18,802 nt of DNA from JBMNOI01 sp050942995 (lineage in GTDB: Bacteria; Chloroflexota; Anaerolineae; UBA1429), in NCBI GenBank assembly GCA_050942995.1, contig JBMNOI010000075.1, positions 1-18,802 of the forward strand, written 5' to 3'. Both the position numbers and the translations under genes were made by a program. The first letter of the stretch is position 1; every line of letters starts with the position of its first letter. Below, piece after piece: positions 7,515 to 14,782 of this stretch. Below the pieces are notes generated by a model. That model saw only the letters and a program-made list of their open reading frames with translations. It did not search any database and was not told the DNA's origin.

Positions 7515-7727
7515 CTATACCCGGTGTGCGCGAACCTCATTCAAAAACTCGTGCACCTCGCGCTGAGCCTCTTCTTTAGTGTAGCCATACTTTTCCTGCA
7601 GCTTGCCCACCAGCTTGTCGCGATTCCCCTCTACCTGGGCCACATCGTCATCGGTAAGCTCTCCCCACCGTTCCTTGATGCCACCGCGGAGCTGTTTCCA
7701 AAGTCCTTTCAGAACATCAGCATCCAT
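7515..7727 (-). CDS. CsbD-family stress response protein
   Basis: A 70-residue hydrophilic protein. The pattern LKGLWKQLRGGIKERWGELTDDD (6-28), then VEGNRDKLVGKLQEKYGYTKEEAQREV (32-58), is the CsbD family core: K-G-x-W-x-Q-x-x-G, W-G-x-L-T-D-D-D, and G-x-x-x-x-L-x-G-x-x-Q. CsbD in Bacillus subtilis belongs to the general stress regulon, but its biochemical role is unknown. The start is the ATG at 7727, with GGAGG 8 nt upstream. The frame from 7757 adds ten residues without a ribosome-binding site. It is the first gene of a two-gene unit with the DUF1328 gene. No convincing promoter was seen upstream. Confidence 0.9.
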   Translation of the reverse strand: MDADVLKGLWKQLRGGIKERWGELTDDDVAQVEGNRDKLVGKLQEKYGYTKEEAQREVHEFLNEVRAHRV

Positions 7728-8017
7728 CTGCAAACCCTCCAGACTATCCCACCCCATAAGGGCAGATCTCTCGTACGATGAACGGGCCGGAGATCAACGT
7801 CGACAGCAGGGCAAATAAGAGCACGTAAATGCTCACAGGATGAGAGGAGATCGTGGGGACGATGAACGGGCCATGGCATCAGAGATCCCGGCCATCCATC
7901 GCATTCCGACCGACCTTTTCAGGTCAGCCGAAGGCGTACATCACATCGCGGTTCTCGCCGCGATTAATTGAATTATAACATAAAGAATGTTCAATATCAA
8001 TCGCCCCGAGCCCCTCC

Positions 8018-8072
8018 CGGGGCGGTGCTGTTGTGCGGTACCCCCTTCCAAAGGGTTCAAGACCTTTGGAAG
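8018..8072 (-). repeat. interspersed palindromic repeat, copy A
   Basis: Perfect 10-bp arms, CTTCCAAAGG (8045-8054) and CCTTTGGAAG (8063-8072), enclose an 8-nt loop. Read on the minus strand, the second arm continues as GGAAGGGGGTACCG and then a CAGCACCG/CCCCG block. This arrangement recurs in copies at 12879-12920 and 16707-16809. Confidence 0.65.
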
Positions 8073-8109
8073 ATGCGCCATATTTCGATTAACATAAGGA
8101 TCGAGGAGC

Positions 8110-8139
8110 TGGACGGATTCAGCCGCCTCATAGTATACT
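8110..8139 (+). promoter_or_regulatory. candidate promoter of the Nudix-DUF454 unit
   Basis: TGGACG (8110-8115) and TATACT (8134-8139) are 18 nt apart, about 29 nt before the Nudix start codon. The -10 is good and the -35 is weak. Confidence 0.4.
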
Positions 8140-8167
8140 GGTGCATCATGGGCTGAGAGAGGGAACA

Positions 8168-8572
8168 ATGGGCTTTGATGATACCTACAGGCTGAGCGTA
8201 CACGCCGTCATCCTGAACAAAGCCGGGCAGGTGCTCCAGCTCAAAGCTACTTATGGCGGCGGCGGATGGGGGCTCCCCGGCGGTTGCCTGGATCCGGGCG
8301 AGACGGTGCACGAGGCGCTATTGCGTGAGTGCCGCGAAGAGCTGGGGTGCGCCGTCGAGATAGATTACATGAGTGGCATCTACTATCACCGGGCCTATAA
8401 TTCGCATGCCTGTATCTTTGCCTGTACCTTGCCCGCCGATGCCGAGATACGGACGAGCGCCGAACATTCAGAGTATCGGTATTTCGATCTGGATGAACTG
8501 AGCGCCGTACAGCGCCGGCGTGTACAGGACTGTCTGGAATTCGACGGGCAGGTGCGCAGCGCCGCCTTTTAG
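8168..8572 (+). CDS. Nudix hydrolase
   Basis: A 134-residue protein with a complete Nudix box at residues 39-61: G39-x5-E45-x7-R53-E54-C55-x-E57-E58-x-G60-C61. This fits the G-x5-E-x7-R-E-U-x-E-E-x-G-U consensus, with the metal-binding glutamates present. The preceding WGLPGG (34-39) is typical. Nudix enzymes hydrolyse a nucleoside diphosphate linked to another moiety, such as oxidised dNTPs, NDP-sugars or dinucleotides. The sequence does not reveal which. The ATG at 8168 has GAGAGAGGG upstream. A longer frame from 8141 has no better site. The DUF454 gene follows after 52 nt on the same strand. Confidence 0.93.
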   Translation: MGFDDTYRLSVHAVILNKAGQVLQLKATYGGGGWGLPGGCLDPGETVHEALLRECREELGCAVEIDYMSGIYYHRAYNSHACIFACTLPADAEIRTSAEHSEYRYFDLDELSAVQRRRVQDCLEFDGQVRSAAF

Positions 8573-8624
8573 CCGCCCACCCCGGCCCCGTTGACCATTG
8601 CGGCTCGACCCGGAGACGTGTATC

Positions 8625-9047
8625 GTGAGTGACCTGAAAAAGGGTTTGCTAATCGCCGCCGGTAGCCTTTGTGTGGGGCTCGCCATCCTCGGCATTATCT
8701 TGCCGCTGCTGCCGACCACCCCATTTCTGCTGCTGGGCGCGGCATGTTATATCAGGAGTTCGTCTCGTTTCTATCGCCGGCTGTTGAGCAACCGATATCT
8801 GGGCGACTATATCCGCAACTATCGCGAAGGGCGGGGAATTCCAGCGCGCACCAAGGCGGTAGCCATCATCACGCTGTGGATCACCATCGCGTTCTCGATG
8901 CTGGTGGTGGTCGATCTGCTGCCGGTCAAGGTGCTGCTCTTTGCCATCGCCGTGGGCGTCTCGATCCATATCCTGACACGTCCCACCTATCGCCCGTCCA
9001 CGCAGCACACACCCCGGCAGGCCGATTCATCCTCACCCCCGGCATAG
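8625..9047 (+). CDS. DUF454 (YbaN-like) inner-membrane protein
   Basis: A 140-residue protein. The motif ILGIILPLLPTTPFLLLGAACYIRSSSRFYRRLL (21-54) is the DUF454 signature (G-x-x-x-P-x-L-P-T-T-P-F-x-L-L-x-x-x-C-F/Y-x-R-S-S-x-R-F). Three to four hydrophobic segments are visible at about 7-25, 31-45, 77-95 and 98-117, followed by a polar Ser/Pro-rich tail. Family function is unknown. The start is GTG at 8625, with GGAG 9 nt upstream. A TTG further up at 8598 lacks a site. It is probably in one unit with the Nudix gene and ends 43 nt from the converging zinc-ribbon gene. Confidence 0.9.
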   Translation: MSDLKKGLLIAAGSLCVGLAILGIILPLLPTTPFLLLGAACYIRSSSRFYRRLLSNRYLGDYIRNYREGRGIPARTKAVAIITLWITIAFSMLVVVDLLPVKVLLFAIAVGVSIHILTRPTYRPSTQHTPRQADSSSPPA

Positions 9048-9090
9048 GCGTCCATACCATGCAACGGCGCTTCCGGCTTTGAAGAGGACC

Positions 9091-9708
9091 TCAAGGGGAA
9101 GCCCAGACGTTCCAGGCCGGCGCACGACAGTGGGGACAGTGAGCATCGTCGGCGGGATAGATGGTTCCGCATACGATACAGATGCGCTGATACGAGTCGC
9201 GCTTCTCCTTCTCGGGATAGTCAAACCCCTCGATCTTTTGCACCCGATCACCGGGGGCGAAATATAGCCACATCTCACCATGCGATCGAATTCGTCGGAT
9301 ACGGCCGGAATCGGTGCGAAATACCATAAACGGGACGTTGCGGCGAGACTCTTCGCCCACCACGACGCCATGCCAGCTCTGGTTCGCCTTTCGGAACGTC
9401 CACAGCGCCATAGCTGCCGTGCTCACCACGAACGCCAGCAGTGAATAGATCACATCGGTATTGATCTCGCCCACATCGATCCAGATCACAACGAAAACGA
9501 TCACCGTCACGGCCAGGCCAAAGATCAGCGCCCAGGCTGTTTTTTGTTGACGGTATCGATCCAGCGGGGTCAACCTATTCCTACTATTGTCGGCGCCCGA
9601 CACAGGCGCCCACTCTCGTCGGGAACGGCCACATCGTGGGCAAAACCGCGCTGCGGCGCGCAGGAGCGCGCCGCAGTAGGCACAGAGCGTCTCACGGCCG
9701 AGGTTCAT
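9091..9708 (-). CDS. membrane protein with zinc ribbons at both ends
   Basis: A 205-residue protein. An N-terminal zinc ribbon has C9-x2-C12 and C23-x2-C26. Two hydrophobic helices cover about 58-77 and 86-104. A soluble beta-rich segment at about 112-168 contains FRTDSGRIRRIRS and then GDRVQKIEGFDYPEK, resembling DUF7489-type domains (weak recollection). A second ribbon has C177-x2-C180 and C191-x2-C194. The helical hairpin would place both ribbons and the beta segment on the same side, probably the cytoplasm. The ATG has AAGGAAGG about 6 nt upstream. It follows another zinc-ribbon membrane protein after 69 nt on the same strand. Function is unknown. Confidence 0.8.
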   Translation of the reverse strand: MNLGRETLCAYCGALLRAAARFCPRCGRSRREWAPVSGADNSRNRLTPLDRYRQQKTAWALIFGLAVTVIVFVVIWIDVGEINTDVIYSLLAFVVSTAAMALWTFRKANQSWHGVVVGEESRRNVPFMVFRTDSGRIRRIRSHGEMWLYFAPGDRVQKIEGFDYPEKEKRDSYQRICIVCGTIYPADDAHCPHCRAPAWNVWASP

Positions 9709-9777
9709 AACCGCCCTTCCTTTTGACAGGCGTATGCCCGATCAAACGGCCGGACGCAAGTCTTTATCAAGCGACCG

Positions 9778-10407
9778 TTACCGTGGCTTGACCGAGATGT
9801 AGATGAGAACGCCTCCAAGCCCCAATATCAGCAGCGTGCCGATGCCGAAAGTGGCGTAGCTCTCAGGGGTGTTGATAAAGGGCGCTCCGGGCAGATATCG
9901 TAACGGGATAGATGACCCCTGGCCGGGCAACCGGCTGGTGTTGAGCGTCCGCATGGTATACAATCCGCCCCGTTCCTTGCCCTCTGCCGTGAAACTGTAA
10001 TGGATGGTGTAGACATCATCCTCGTCAGGAGGCGTTACGCGCTCGATAGTGCCGACGGTTCGGAGGCCGACCACCGAAAGCACCGGCCCCCGCACGGCAG
10101 ACAAGAGGACAAGAATCCCCACGACAAAGAGCAGGATTCGACCGCCTATGCCGCCTTGTTTCTTTTGAGCCTTTTTAGCGCGGGTCGAACTGCTACGACG
10201 TGGCCTGGCGGCCGGTTTCTTCTTTGCCGGAGCAGATGACGCCGCAGGAGGAGGGGGCGGAGGGGGAGGGGGAGCGACCGCAGGCTCGACGACACTGTCA
10301 GAGGGCTGCTCAGGCAAAGGCTCTACAGAGTGCCCGCAATTGCCGCAAAAGCGGTCGTCGGTGCGTAGAGCGCTGCCACATTGTGAACAGAAACGCGATT
10401 CGGCCAT
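9778..10407 (-). CDS. zinc-ribbon membrane protein with proline-rich linker and DUF3592-like domain
   Basis: A 209-residue protein. The N-terminal zinc ribbon has C7-x2-C10 and C21-x2-C24 (FCSQCG ... FCGNCG). It is followed by an acidic stretch, a run of nine prolines (46-54) and a strongly basic Lys/Arg region (62-84). One helix (about 90-112) leads into a beta segment (VGTIERVTPPDEDDVYTIHY ... IPLRYLPGAPFINTP, about 118-180) resembling DUF3592. A last helix (about 187-205) ends the protein. The ATG at 10407 has AGGA 9 nt upstream, and the cysteine ribbon starts right behind it. An in-frame ATG at 10452 lacks these features. It is the first gene of a pair with the other zinc-ribbon protein. 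Function is unknown. Confidence 0.8.
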   Translation of the reverse strand: MAESRFCSQCGSALRTDDRFCGNCGHSVEPLPEQPSDSVVEPAVAPPPPPPPPPAASSAPAKKKPAARPRRSSSTRAKKAQKKQGGIGGRILLFVVGILVLLSAVRGPVLSVVGLRTVGTIERVTPPDEDDVYTIHYSFTAEGKERGGLYTMRTLNTSRLPGQGSSIPLRYLPGAPFINTPESYATFGIGTLLILGLGGVLIYISVKPR

Positions 10408-10562
10408 GGTATGATGTCCTTTTGCTGGTATGGGCCCACAGATTCCGGCCATCCATTAGATAGCATCATTCATTGGATGGGTATGGACAAATCGATCAAC
10501 AAATCATCTGGCGGGATCTGCGGCAGTATATGGGGCGGAGCACGATCCGTCAAGGCATCGCA

Positions 10563-10591
10563 TTGACAAGCCCAGCCCGCCGTGCTATCAT
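10563..10591 (+). promoter_or_regulatory. promoter of the T-box-trpS transcript
   Basis: A perfect TTGACA (10563-10568) and TATCAT (10586-10591) are 17 nt apart, with TGC before the -10. Initiation would fall near 10598, just ahead of the T-box leader. The same CCGTGCTATCAT string occurs in the rnpB promoter. I see nothing else notable in the preceding 10408-10560. Confidence 0.85.
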
Positions 10592-10599
10592 AAAGACTG

Positions 10600-10912
10600 C
10601 AAAAGGCGTTGACCCGAAATAGTATCCGGTCAGGCGACGCACAGAGAGCCCCTGGCGGTCACAGGCCGCGGCTGGAAATGGGGCGCGAGGCGCGATCGGT
10701 GAATGGATCGGCGAGCTGCGCGGGCGAACCGGCCACGGCCTTATTAGTCCGCGACGGAGACGGCCCCGTTATCATGGCCGGGGGTACCGGACGCGCTCCC
10801 GTACCCGCAGAGTGAGGCGATTCCTGACTATGTGGGATGCCTAATCGGGGTGGCACCGCGAGAGAACCTCTCGTCCCTGATGGCCGTATGGCCGCAGGCG
10901 AGAGGTTTTTTT
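10600..10912 (+). promoter_or_regulatory. tryptophan T-box riboswitch leader
   Basis: This leader senses uncharged tRNA-Trp and lets transcription continue into trpS when tryptophanyl-tRNA is scarce. The T-box core GGGGTGGCACCGCG is at 10847-10860. Stem I carries AGTA (10621-10624) opposite GAA-TGG-A (10701-10707), the usual specifier-loop arrangement, so the specifier codon is TGG (10704-10706) for Trp. The flanking helix CCGGTC (10626-10631) pairs with GATCGG (10694-10699). An AG-bulge-like CAGAGAGCC follows at about 10641-10649. The antiterminator bulge reads TGGC, complementary to a GCCA tRNA end, fitting the G73 discriminator of bacterial tRNA-Trp. The structure was read by eye, not folded. 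Confidence 0.92.
10865..10912 (+). terminator. T-box-controlled intrinsic terminator
   Basis: AACCTCTCG (10865-10873) pairs with CGAGAGGTT (10899-10907), followed by seven T (10906-10912). The 5' arm overlaps the antiterminator side of the T-box, so the two structures exclude each other. It lies 86 nt ahead of trpS. Confidence 0.93.
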
Positions 10913-10998
10913 GATTTCATGCCCGATGCGCCGGCAGAGCAGAGCACTGCCGGATAATCCGGGGAAATCCCGAAAAAGTTCCAAAGAGGAGAAATATC

Positions 10999-12081
10999 AT
11001 GGCCAGAAAACGTATTCTCACCGGCGATCGGCCGACCGGCAAGCTGCATCTGGGGCATTATGTAGGCAGCCTGGCCAACCGCGTTCGCCTGCAAGATGAA
11101 TACGAGTGCTTTTTCATCATCGCCGACCTGCACACGCTGACCACCCGCCCGGAGAAAGAGTGTATCGACGCCCTGCGGGACAATGTGCGGGATGTGGTGC
11201 TGGATTATCTATCCGTCGGCATCGATCCGGCCAAGAGCGTCATCTATCTGCAATCGGCCGTGCCGGCGGTGTACGAGATGAACCTTATATTCGAGATGCT
11301 GGTCACCCTGCCCCGTCTGCAGCGCCTGCCCAGCATCAAAGACATGGCCCGCGCCGCCAACCTTAACGATGAGACGCTGCCCTTTGGACTGGTGGGTTAT
11401 CCTGTATTGCAGGCCGCCGATATCCTCATGCCACGGGCCGATCTGGTGCCGGTGGGCAAGGATAACGAGGCCCATGTCGAGATCACCCGTGAGATCGCCC
11501 GCCGGTTCAACAGCATGTATGGAGAGGTCTTGCCCATACCCGAAGTGATGATCGGCGAAGTGCCCAGCCTCGTCGGCACCGACGGCCAGGCCAAAATGTC
11601 CAAGAGCCTGAATAACGCCATCTTTTTGTCCGATGACGCCAAGACGGTACGCAAAAAGGTGTTCAGCATGTACACCGATCCCAATCGGGTGCGCGCCGAC
11701 ATTCCCGGGCGGGTAGAGGGCAACCCGGTGTTCATCTACCATGATGTGTTCAACCCCAACAAGGCCGAGGTGGACGACCTGAAAGAGCGCTATCGGCGCG
11801 GCGCTGTGGGCGATGTAGAGGTGAAAGAAAAGCTGGCCACGGCATTGAACGCCTTCCTGGATCCCATCCGCGAACGCCGCGCGCAGTACGAAGCGCAGAG
11901 CGGCCTGGTGGAGCAGGTGATCTATGAGGGAACATTGCGGGCCGGTAAAGAAGGAGAGGCGACCGTTCGCGAGATGAGACGCGCCATGGGGCTGGCGGGC
12001 ATGTGGAACCGCATCTCGCGCAAGGGACGTGAGGCAATCGAGCGGCAACGCAAGGCGCAGGAAGCCGCCGATTCTCAGTAG
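10999..12081 (+). CDS. trpS: tryptophanyl-tRNA synthetase
   Basis: A 360-residue class I synthetase that charges tRNA-Trp with tryptophan. The HIGH motif is HLGH (17-20) in GDRPTGKLHLGHYVGS, and the KMSKS motif is intact at 199-203. DILMPRADLVPVGKDNEAHVEITREIARRFN (141-171) is the usual TrpRS active-site segment. The length fits the bacterial enzyme. TrpRS and TyrRS are relatives, but the UGG specifier of the upstream T-box supports Trp. The ATG has AGAGGAG about 7 nt upstream. Expression should be set by the T-box and its terminator. The 3' end overlaps the converging rhomboid gene by 7 nt. Confidence 0.97.
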   Translation: MARKRILTGDRPTGKLHLGHYVGSLANRVRLQDEYECFFIIADLHTLTTRPEKECIDALRDNVRDVVLDYLSVGIDPAKSVIYLQSAVPAVYEMNLIFEMLVTLPRLQRLPSIKDMARAANLNDETLPFGLVGYPVLQAADILMPRADLVPVGKDNEAHVEITREIARRFNSMYGEVLPIPEVMIGEVPSLVGTDGQAKMSKSLNNAIFLSDDAKTVRKKVFSMYTDPNRVRADIPGRVEGNPVFIYHDVFNPNKAEVDDLKERYRRGAVGDVEVKEKLATALNAFLDPIRERRAQYEAQSGLVEQVIYEGTLRAGKEGEATVREMRRAMGLAGMWNRISRKGREAIERQRKAQEAADSQ

Positions 12082-12758
12082 GGAAGATAAGGATCTAACG
12101 GGTCGCTCCATCCTTGGGGTGACCTTTTTCTTTTCACCATCCACCCGCCCAGCATCCCGGCGACGAATCCGCCGATATGGGCGAACCAGGCCACATTGCC
12201 GCCCGACGCGCTCAGGGCATTGATCAACTGCAGGATGAACCAGCCCCCCAGAACGATTAGGGCCGGCAGATAGATGATGCGGATAAAAAAGGTGAGCACC
12301 AGCGTGCGCACCTCGGCACCGGGATAGAGCACCAGGTAGGCCCCCAGCACGCCGGCTACTGCGCCGCTGGCCCCGATGATGGGTACCGTCGAATCGGGCA
12401 TCGCCACCACCTGGGCCACAGCCGCTATCAGCCCGGCCGCCAGATAGAGCACCGCATACCTCAGGCGGCCGAACGCATCCTCAACGTTGTCGCCAAAGAC
12501 CCATAGATAGAGCATATTCACAATGATGTGTCCCCACCCTCCGTGGAGAAACATGGAGGTAAAAAGGGTCATCACGACGGGCAGGCTCGGCTCGTGCAGC
12601 AGCCGATAGGGCACGATGGCCCGCTGCATGATGAGCTGACGATGGGCGGAGAAAGGAAGGCGCGTCTGGTAGATGTAGACAAGAAGGTTGGCGGCCACGA
12701 TGAGCAAGGTGAGCCAGGGGAAGCGACGTCGCAGGTTCAGGTCACTGATGGGGATCAT
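12075..12758 (-). CDS. rhomboid family intramembrane serine protease
   Basis: A 227-residue polytopic membrane protein with about six hydrophobic segments. The catalytic Ser131 is in GASGAVAGVLGAY (129-141) and the partner His194 is in AHIGGFVAGMLGG (193-205). The conserved GGWGHIIVNMLYLWVFGDNVED (73-94) corresponds to the H-x-x-x-N region of rhomboids. The enzyme cleaves transmembrane substrates within the bilayer, but the substrate cannot be inferred. The ATG at 12758 has GGAGG 7 nt upstream. A longer frame from 12881 adds 41 residues that run across the promoter and are not conserved. Its stop lies inside the end of trpS on the other strand. Confidence 0.94.
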   Translation of the reverse strand: MIPISDLNLRRRFPWLTLLIVAANLLVYIYQTRLPFSAHRQLIMQRAIVPYRLLHEPSLPVVMTLFTSMFLHGGWGHIIVNMLYLWVFGDNVEDAFGRLRYAVLYLAAGLIAAVAQVVAMPDSTVPIIGASGAVAGVLGAYLVLYPGAEVRTLVLTFFIRIIYLPALIVLGGWFILQLINALSASGGNVAWFAHIGGFVAGMLGGWMVKRKRSPQGWSDPLDPYLPY

Positions 12759-12831
12759 GGTCGCTCCTCCGGGGTGTCGGTCGATATGATGCAGAGCATG
12801 CTCGTGATGATGGACGCGGCTCTGAGTCTTT

Positions 12832-12840
12832 ATTATAGCA
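12832..12840 (-). promoter_or_regulatory. extended -10 promoter of the rhomboid gene
   Basis: On the minus strand a consensus TATAAT (12832-12837) is preceded by TGC (12838-12840), an extended -10. No TTGACA-like box stands at the right distance upstream. It lies about 75 nt before the start codon. Confidence 0.5.
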
Positions 12841-12878
12841 CAAGTCGACCGTCGCAGGGCTGCGTGCAAGCCGCAAAA

Positions 12879-12920
12879 CAACCACCTTCGGAAGGGGGTA
12901 TCGGATATGACACAGCCCCG
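12879..12920 (+). repeat. interspersed palindromic repeat, copy B
   Basis: CAACCACCTTCGGAAGGGGG followed by TATCGGATATGACACAGCCCCG. The centre CCTTCGGAAGG is a perfect palindrome. The right half aligns with copy C (TTCGAAAGGGGGTACCG ... ATACAGCCCCG) with few differences. It lies between the rhomboid promoter and the GH2 promoter. Confidence 0.65.
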
Positions 12921-12938
12921 CGGTCATCCATCGGGATA

Positions 12939-12967
12939 TTGACATGGCCCATCCGGCAACCTACAAT
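12939..12967 (+). promoter_or_regulatory. promoter of the GH2-PDO operon
   Basis: TTGACA (12939-12944) and TACAAT (12962-12967) are 17 nt apart. The -10 lies 63 nt before the GH2 start codon. Both boxes are near consensus, so constitutive sigma-70-type initiation is likely. Confidence 0.75.
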
Positions 12968-13030
12968 GATCTTATCCAACCAAAACTCAATGGATGGCAG
13001 CATAATTCCATCGAATAGAGGAACAATATC

Positions 13031-14764
13031 ATGGAAATCCCGCGTCCCGAGTATCCACGTCCGCAGATGGAACGCCCCCTGTGGCTGAATCTCAACGGAC
13101 CGTGGCAATTCGAGTTCGATCCCGGATTGAGCGGCATCGATCGCGGCCTGCCCGGGGCCGAGGCGCTCAAGGGTGAGATCGTTGTGCCCTATTGCCCCGA
13201 GAGTGTCCTGTCGGGCATCGGCGACGTCGACTTTCACCCCGGCGTCTGGTATCGGCGCGAGGTGACGATACCGGAGGATTGGCCCACGGGGCGCGTGTTG
13301 CTTCACGTGGGCGCGGCCGACCATGACGCGACGGTATGGGTGAACAGCAGCGAGGTCGGCCACCACAGCGGCGGCTATACGCCCTTTACGTTCGATGTGA
13401 CCGATCGTCTGATCAGGGGAGAGAACTCGCTGGTTCTGCACGCGCGCGACGATACCCGCTCGCCGCTGGTGGCCGCCGGCAAACAATGCCCCGACTATTA
13501 TTCGCGTCGTTGCCACTATACCCGCACCACCGGCATCTGGCAGACGGTTTGGCTGGAGGCGGTGCCCGAGAGCTATATCGCCGACCTGCGCATGACGCCC
13601 TATCCCGAGAGCGGCTCTCTGGCGATCGAGGTACAGATCGGCGGCCGGGCCATCGGGGGCACACTTGGGGCGCGGGCCACGCTGGCGGGTGAACCGGTGG
13701 GCGAGGTTGAGGTGCGCTACAGTGGGAACCGCGCCACGCTGCTGTTGCCGCTCAACGCCGTCGAGCTATGGGCGCCCGGCCAACCCACGTTGTACGATCT
13801 AGAGCTGCGTCTGGCGACGGACGACGGCGCCCGCGATGTGGTCACTTCGTATTTCGGCATGCGTTCTATATCCCTTTCAGATCGGGCGATCTTGCTGAAC
13901 GGACGTCCCTTCTTCCAGCGGCTGGTGCTCGATCAGGGCTACTACCCCGACGGCATCTATACCGCCCCATCGGACGAGGCGCTGCGGCAGGATATCGTGA
14001 TCTCTCAGGAGATGGGCTTTGACGGCGCGCGGCTGCATCAGAAAGTGTTCGAGCCCCGCTTCCTCTACTGGGCCGACCGTATGGGCTACCTGGTGTGGGG
14101 TGAATTCGCCAACTGGGGGCTGGATGTCTCTGACCCGGCCGCTCTGGGCGTGATGCTCCCCCAGTGGCTGGAAGCGGTGCGGCGTGATTATAACCATCCC
14201 GCCCTGGTCGGCTGGTGCCCGTTGAACGAAACACAGCCCGATCAAGATCCCGCGGTGAATCGCGGCATCTATCGCGCCACCAAAGCCGCCGATCCCACCC
14301 GCCCGGTGATCGACACCAGCGGATATCAGCATGTCGAGACCGACATATACGACGTGCACAACTATCAGCAAGACCCGCAGATCTTTGCCGAAGCCTTTGC
14401 GCCCTTTGCCGATGGTGGCGAGCCGTTCATCAATCGGCCCGATCTGGACGCACCCTATGCGGGGCAGCCCTACTTTGTCAGCGAGTACGGCGGCATCTGG
14501 TGGAATCCGGGCCAGACCGACGAGGTCGGCTGGGGCTATGGCGGGAAGGATGCCCGCCCGCGCACCGGGGATGAATTCCTAGCGCGCTATCGTGCCCTCA
14601 CCGAAACGTTGCTGCGCCATCCGCGCATGTGCGCTTTTTGCTACACCCAGTTGTATGATATCGAGCAGGAAGTAAACGGATTGTATACATACGACCGCCG
14701 CCCCAAATTCGAACCGCAGCTCATTCGCGACATCAACACCCAAAAGGCGGCCATCGAACAGTAG
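13031..14764 (+). CDS. glycoside hydrolase family 2 protein (beta-galactosidase/glucuronidase-like)
   Basis: A 577-residue protein in the GH2 order. The sugar-binding jelly-roll domain is at about 15-178 (LNGPWQFEFDP, then GVWYRREVTIP). An immunoglobulin-like domain spans about 180-280, and the TIM barrel runs from about 282. The acid/base Glu400 follows Asn399 in CPLNET (396-401), the conserved Asn-Glu pair. The nucleophile is Glu485 in VSEYGG (483-488). GH2 retaining enzymes act on beta-galactosides, glucuronides or mannosides, and the specificity cannot be settled here. There is no signal peptide, so it is probably cytoplasmic. It is short for GH2 and lacks the C-terminal domains of LacZ. 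The ATG has AGAGGA 8 nt upstream. The next gene starts 18 nt after its stop. Confidence 0.92.
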   Translation: MEIPRPEYPRPQMERPLWLNLNGPWQFEFDPGLSGIDRGLPGAEALKGEIVVPYCPESVLSGIGDVDFHPGVWYRREVTIPEDWPTGRVLLHVGAADHDATVWVNSSEVGHHSGGYTPFTFDVTDRLIRGENSLVLHARDDTRSPLVAAGKQCPDYYSRRCHYTRTTGIWQTVWLEAVPESYIADLRMTPYPESGSLAIEVQIGGRAIGGTLGARATLAGEPVGEVEVRYSGNRATLLLPLNAVELWAPGQPTLYDLELRLATDDGARDVVTSYFGMRSISLSDRAILLNGRPFFQRLVLDQGYYPDGIYTAPSDEALRQDIVISQEMGFDGARLHQKVFEPRFLYWADRMGYLVWGEFANWGLDVSDPAALGVMLPQWLEAVRRDYNHPALVGWCPLNETQPDQDPAVNRGIYRATKAADPTRPVIDTSGYQHVETDIYDVHNYQQDPQIFAEAFAPFADGGEPFINRPDLDAPYAGQPYFVSEYGGIWWNPGQTDEVGWGYGGKDARPRTGDEFLARYRALTETLLRHPRMCAFCYTQLYDIEQEVNGLYTYDRRPKFEPQLIRDINTQKAAIEQ

Positions 14765-14782
14765 ATCTTTGGAGGTGTTTCC

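Larger units (their letters stand above)
7728..8167. other. non-coding divergent gap with short repeats
   Basis: This 440-nt gap separates the divergent CsbD and Nudix genes. It holds a 14-bp direct repeat (ACGATGAACGGGCC at 7775-7788 and 7859-7872), a GC-rich hairpin (8002-8008 with 8018-8024), one copy of an interspersed palindromic repeat (8018-8072) and a candidate promoter for the Nudix gene. No plausible coding frame was seen. Confidence 0.7.

Noticed and set aside
8002..8072. Possible CRISPR-like or tandem repeat array near 8000
   Set aside because: There are only single hairpins with no regularly spaced repeats, and no cas gene is in the window.
10609..10856. Short open frames in the trpS leader, a possible leader peptide
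   Set aside because: The region is explained by the T-box structure, and T-box regulation does not need a leader peptide.
11209..12144. Long minus-strand frame (311 codons) opposite trpS
   Set aside because: It is a shadow of trpS in GC-rich DNA, rich in His/Gln/Gly, without any domain.
12759..12881. Longer start for the rhomboid gene at 12881
   Set aside because: The extension crosses the likely -10 box and does not resemble a rhomboid N-terminus. The ATG at 12758 has a strong GGAGG.
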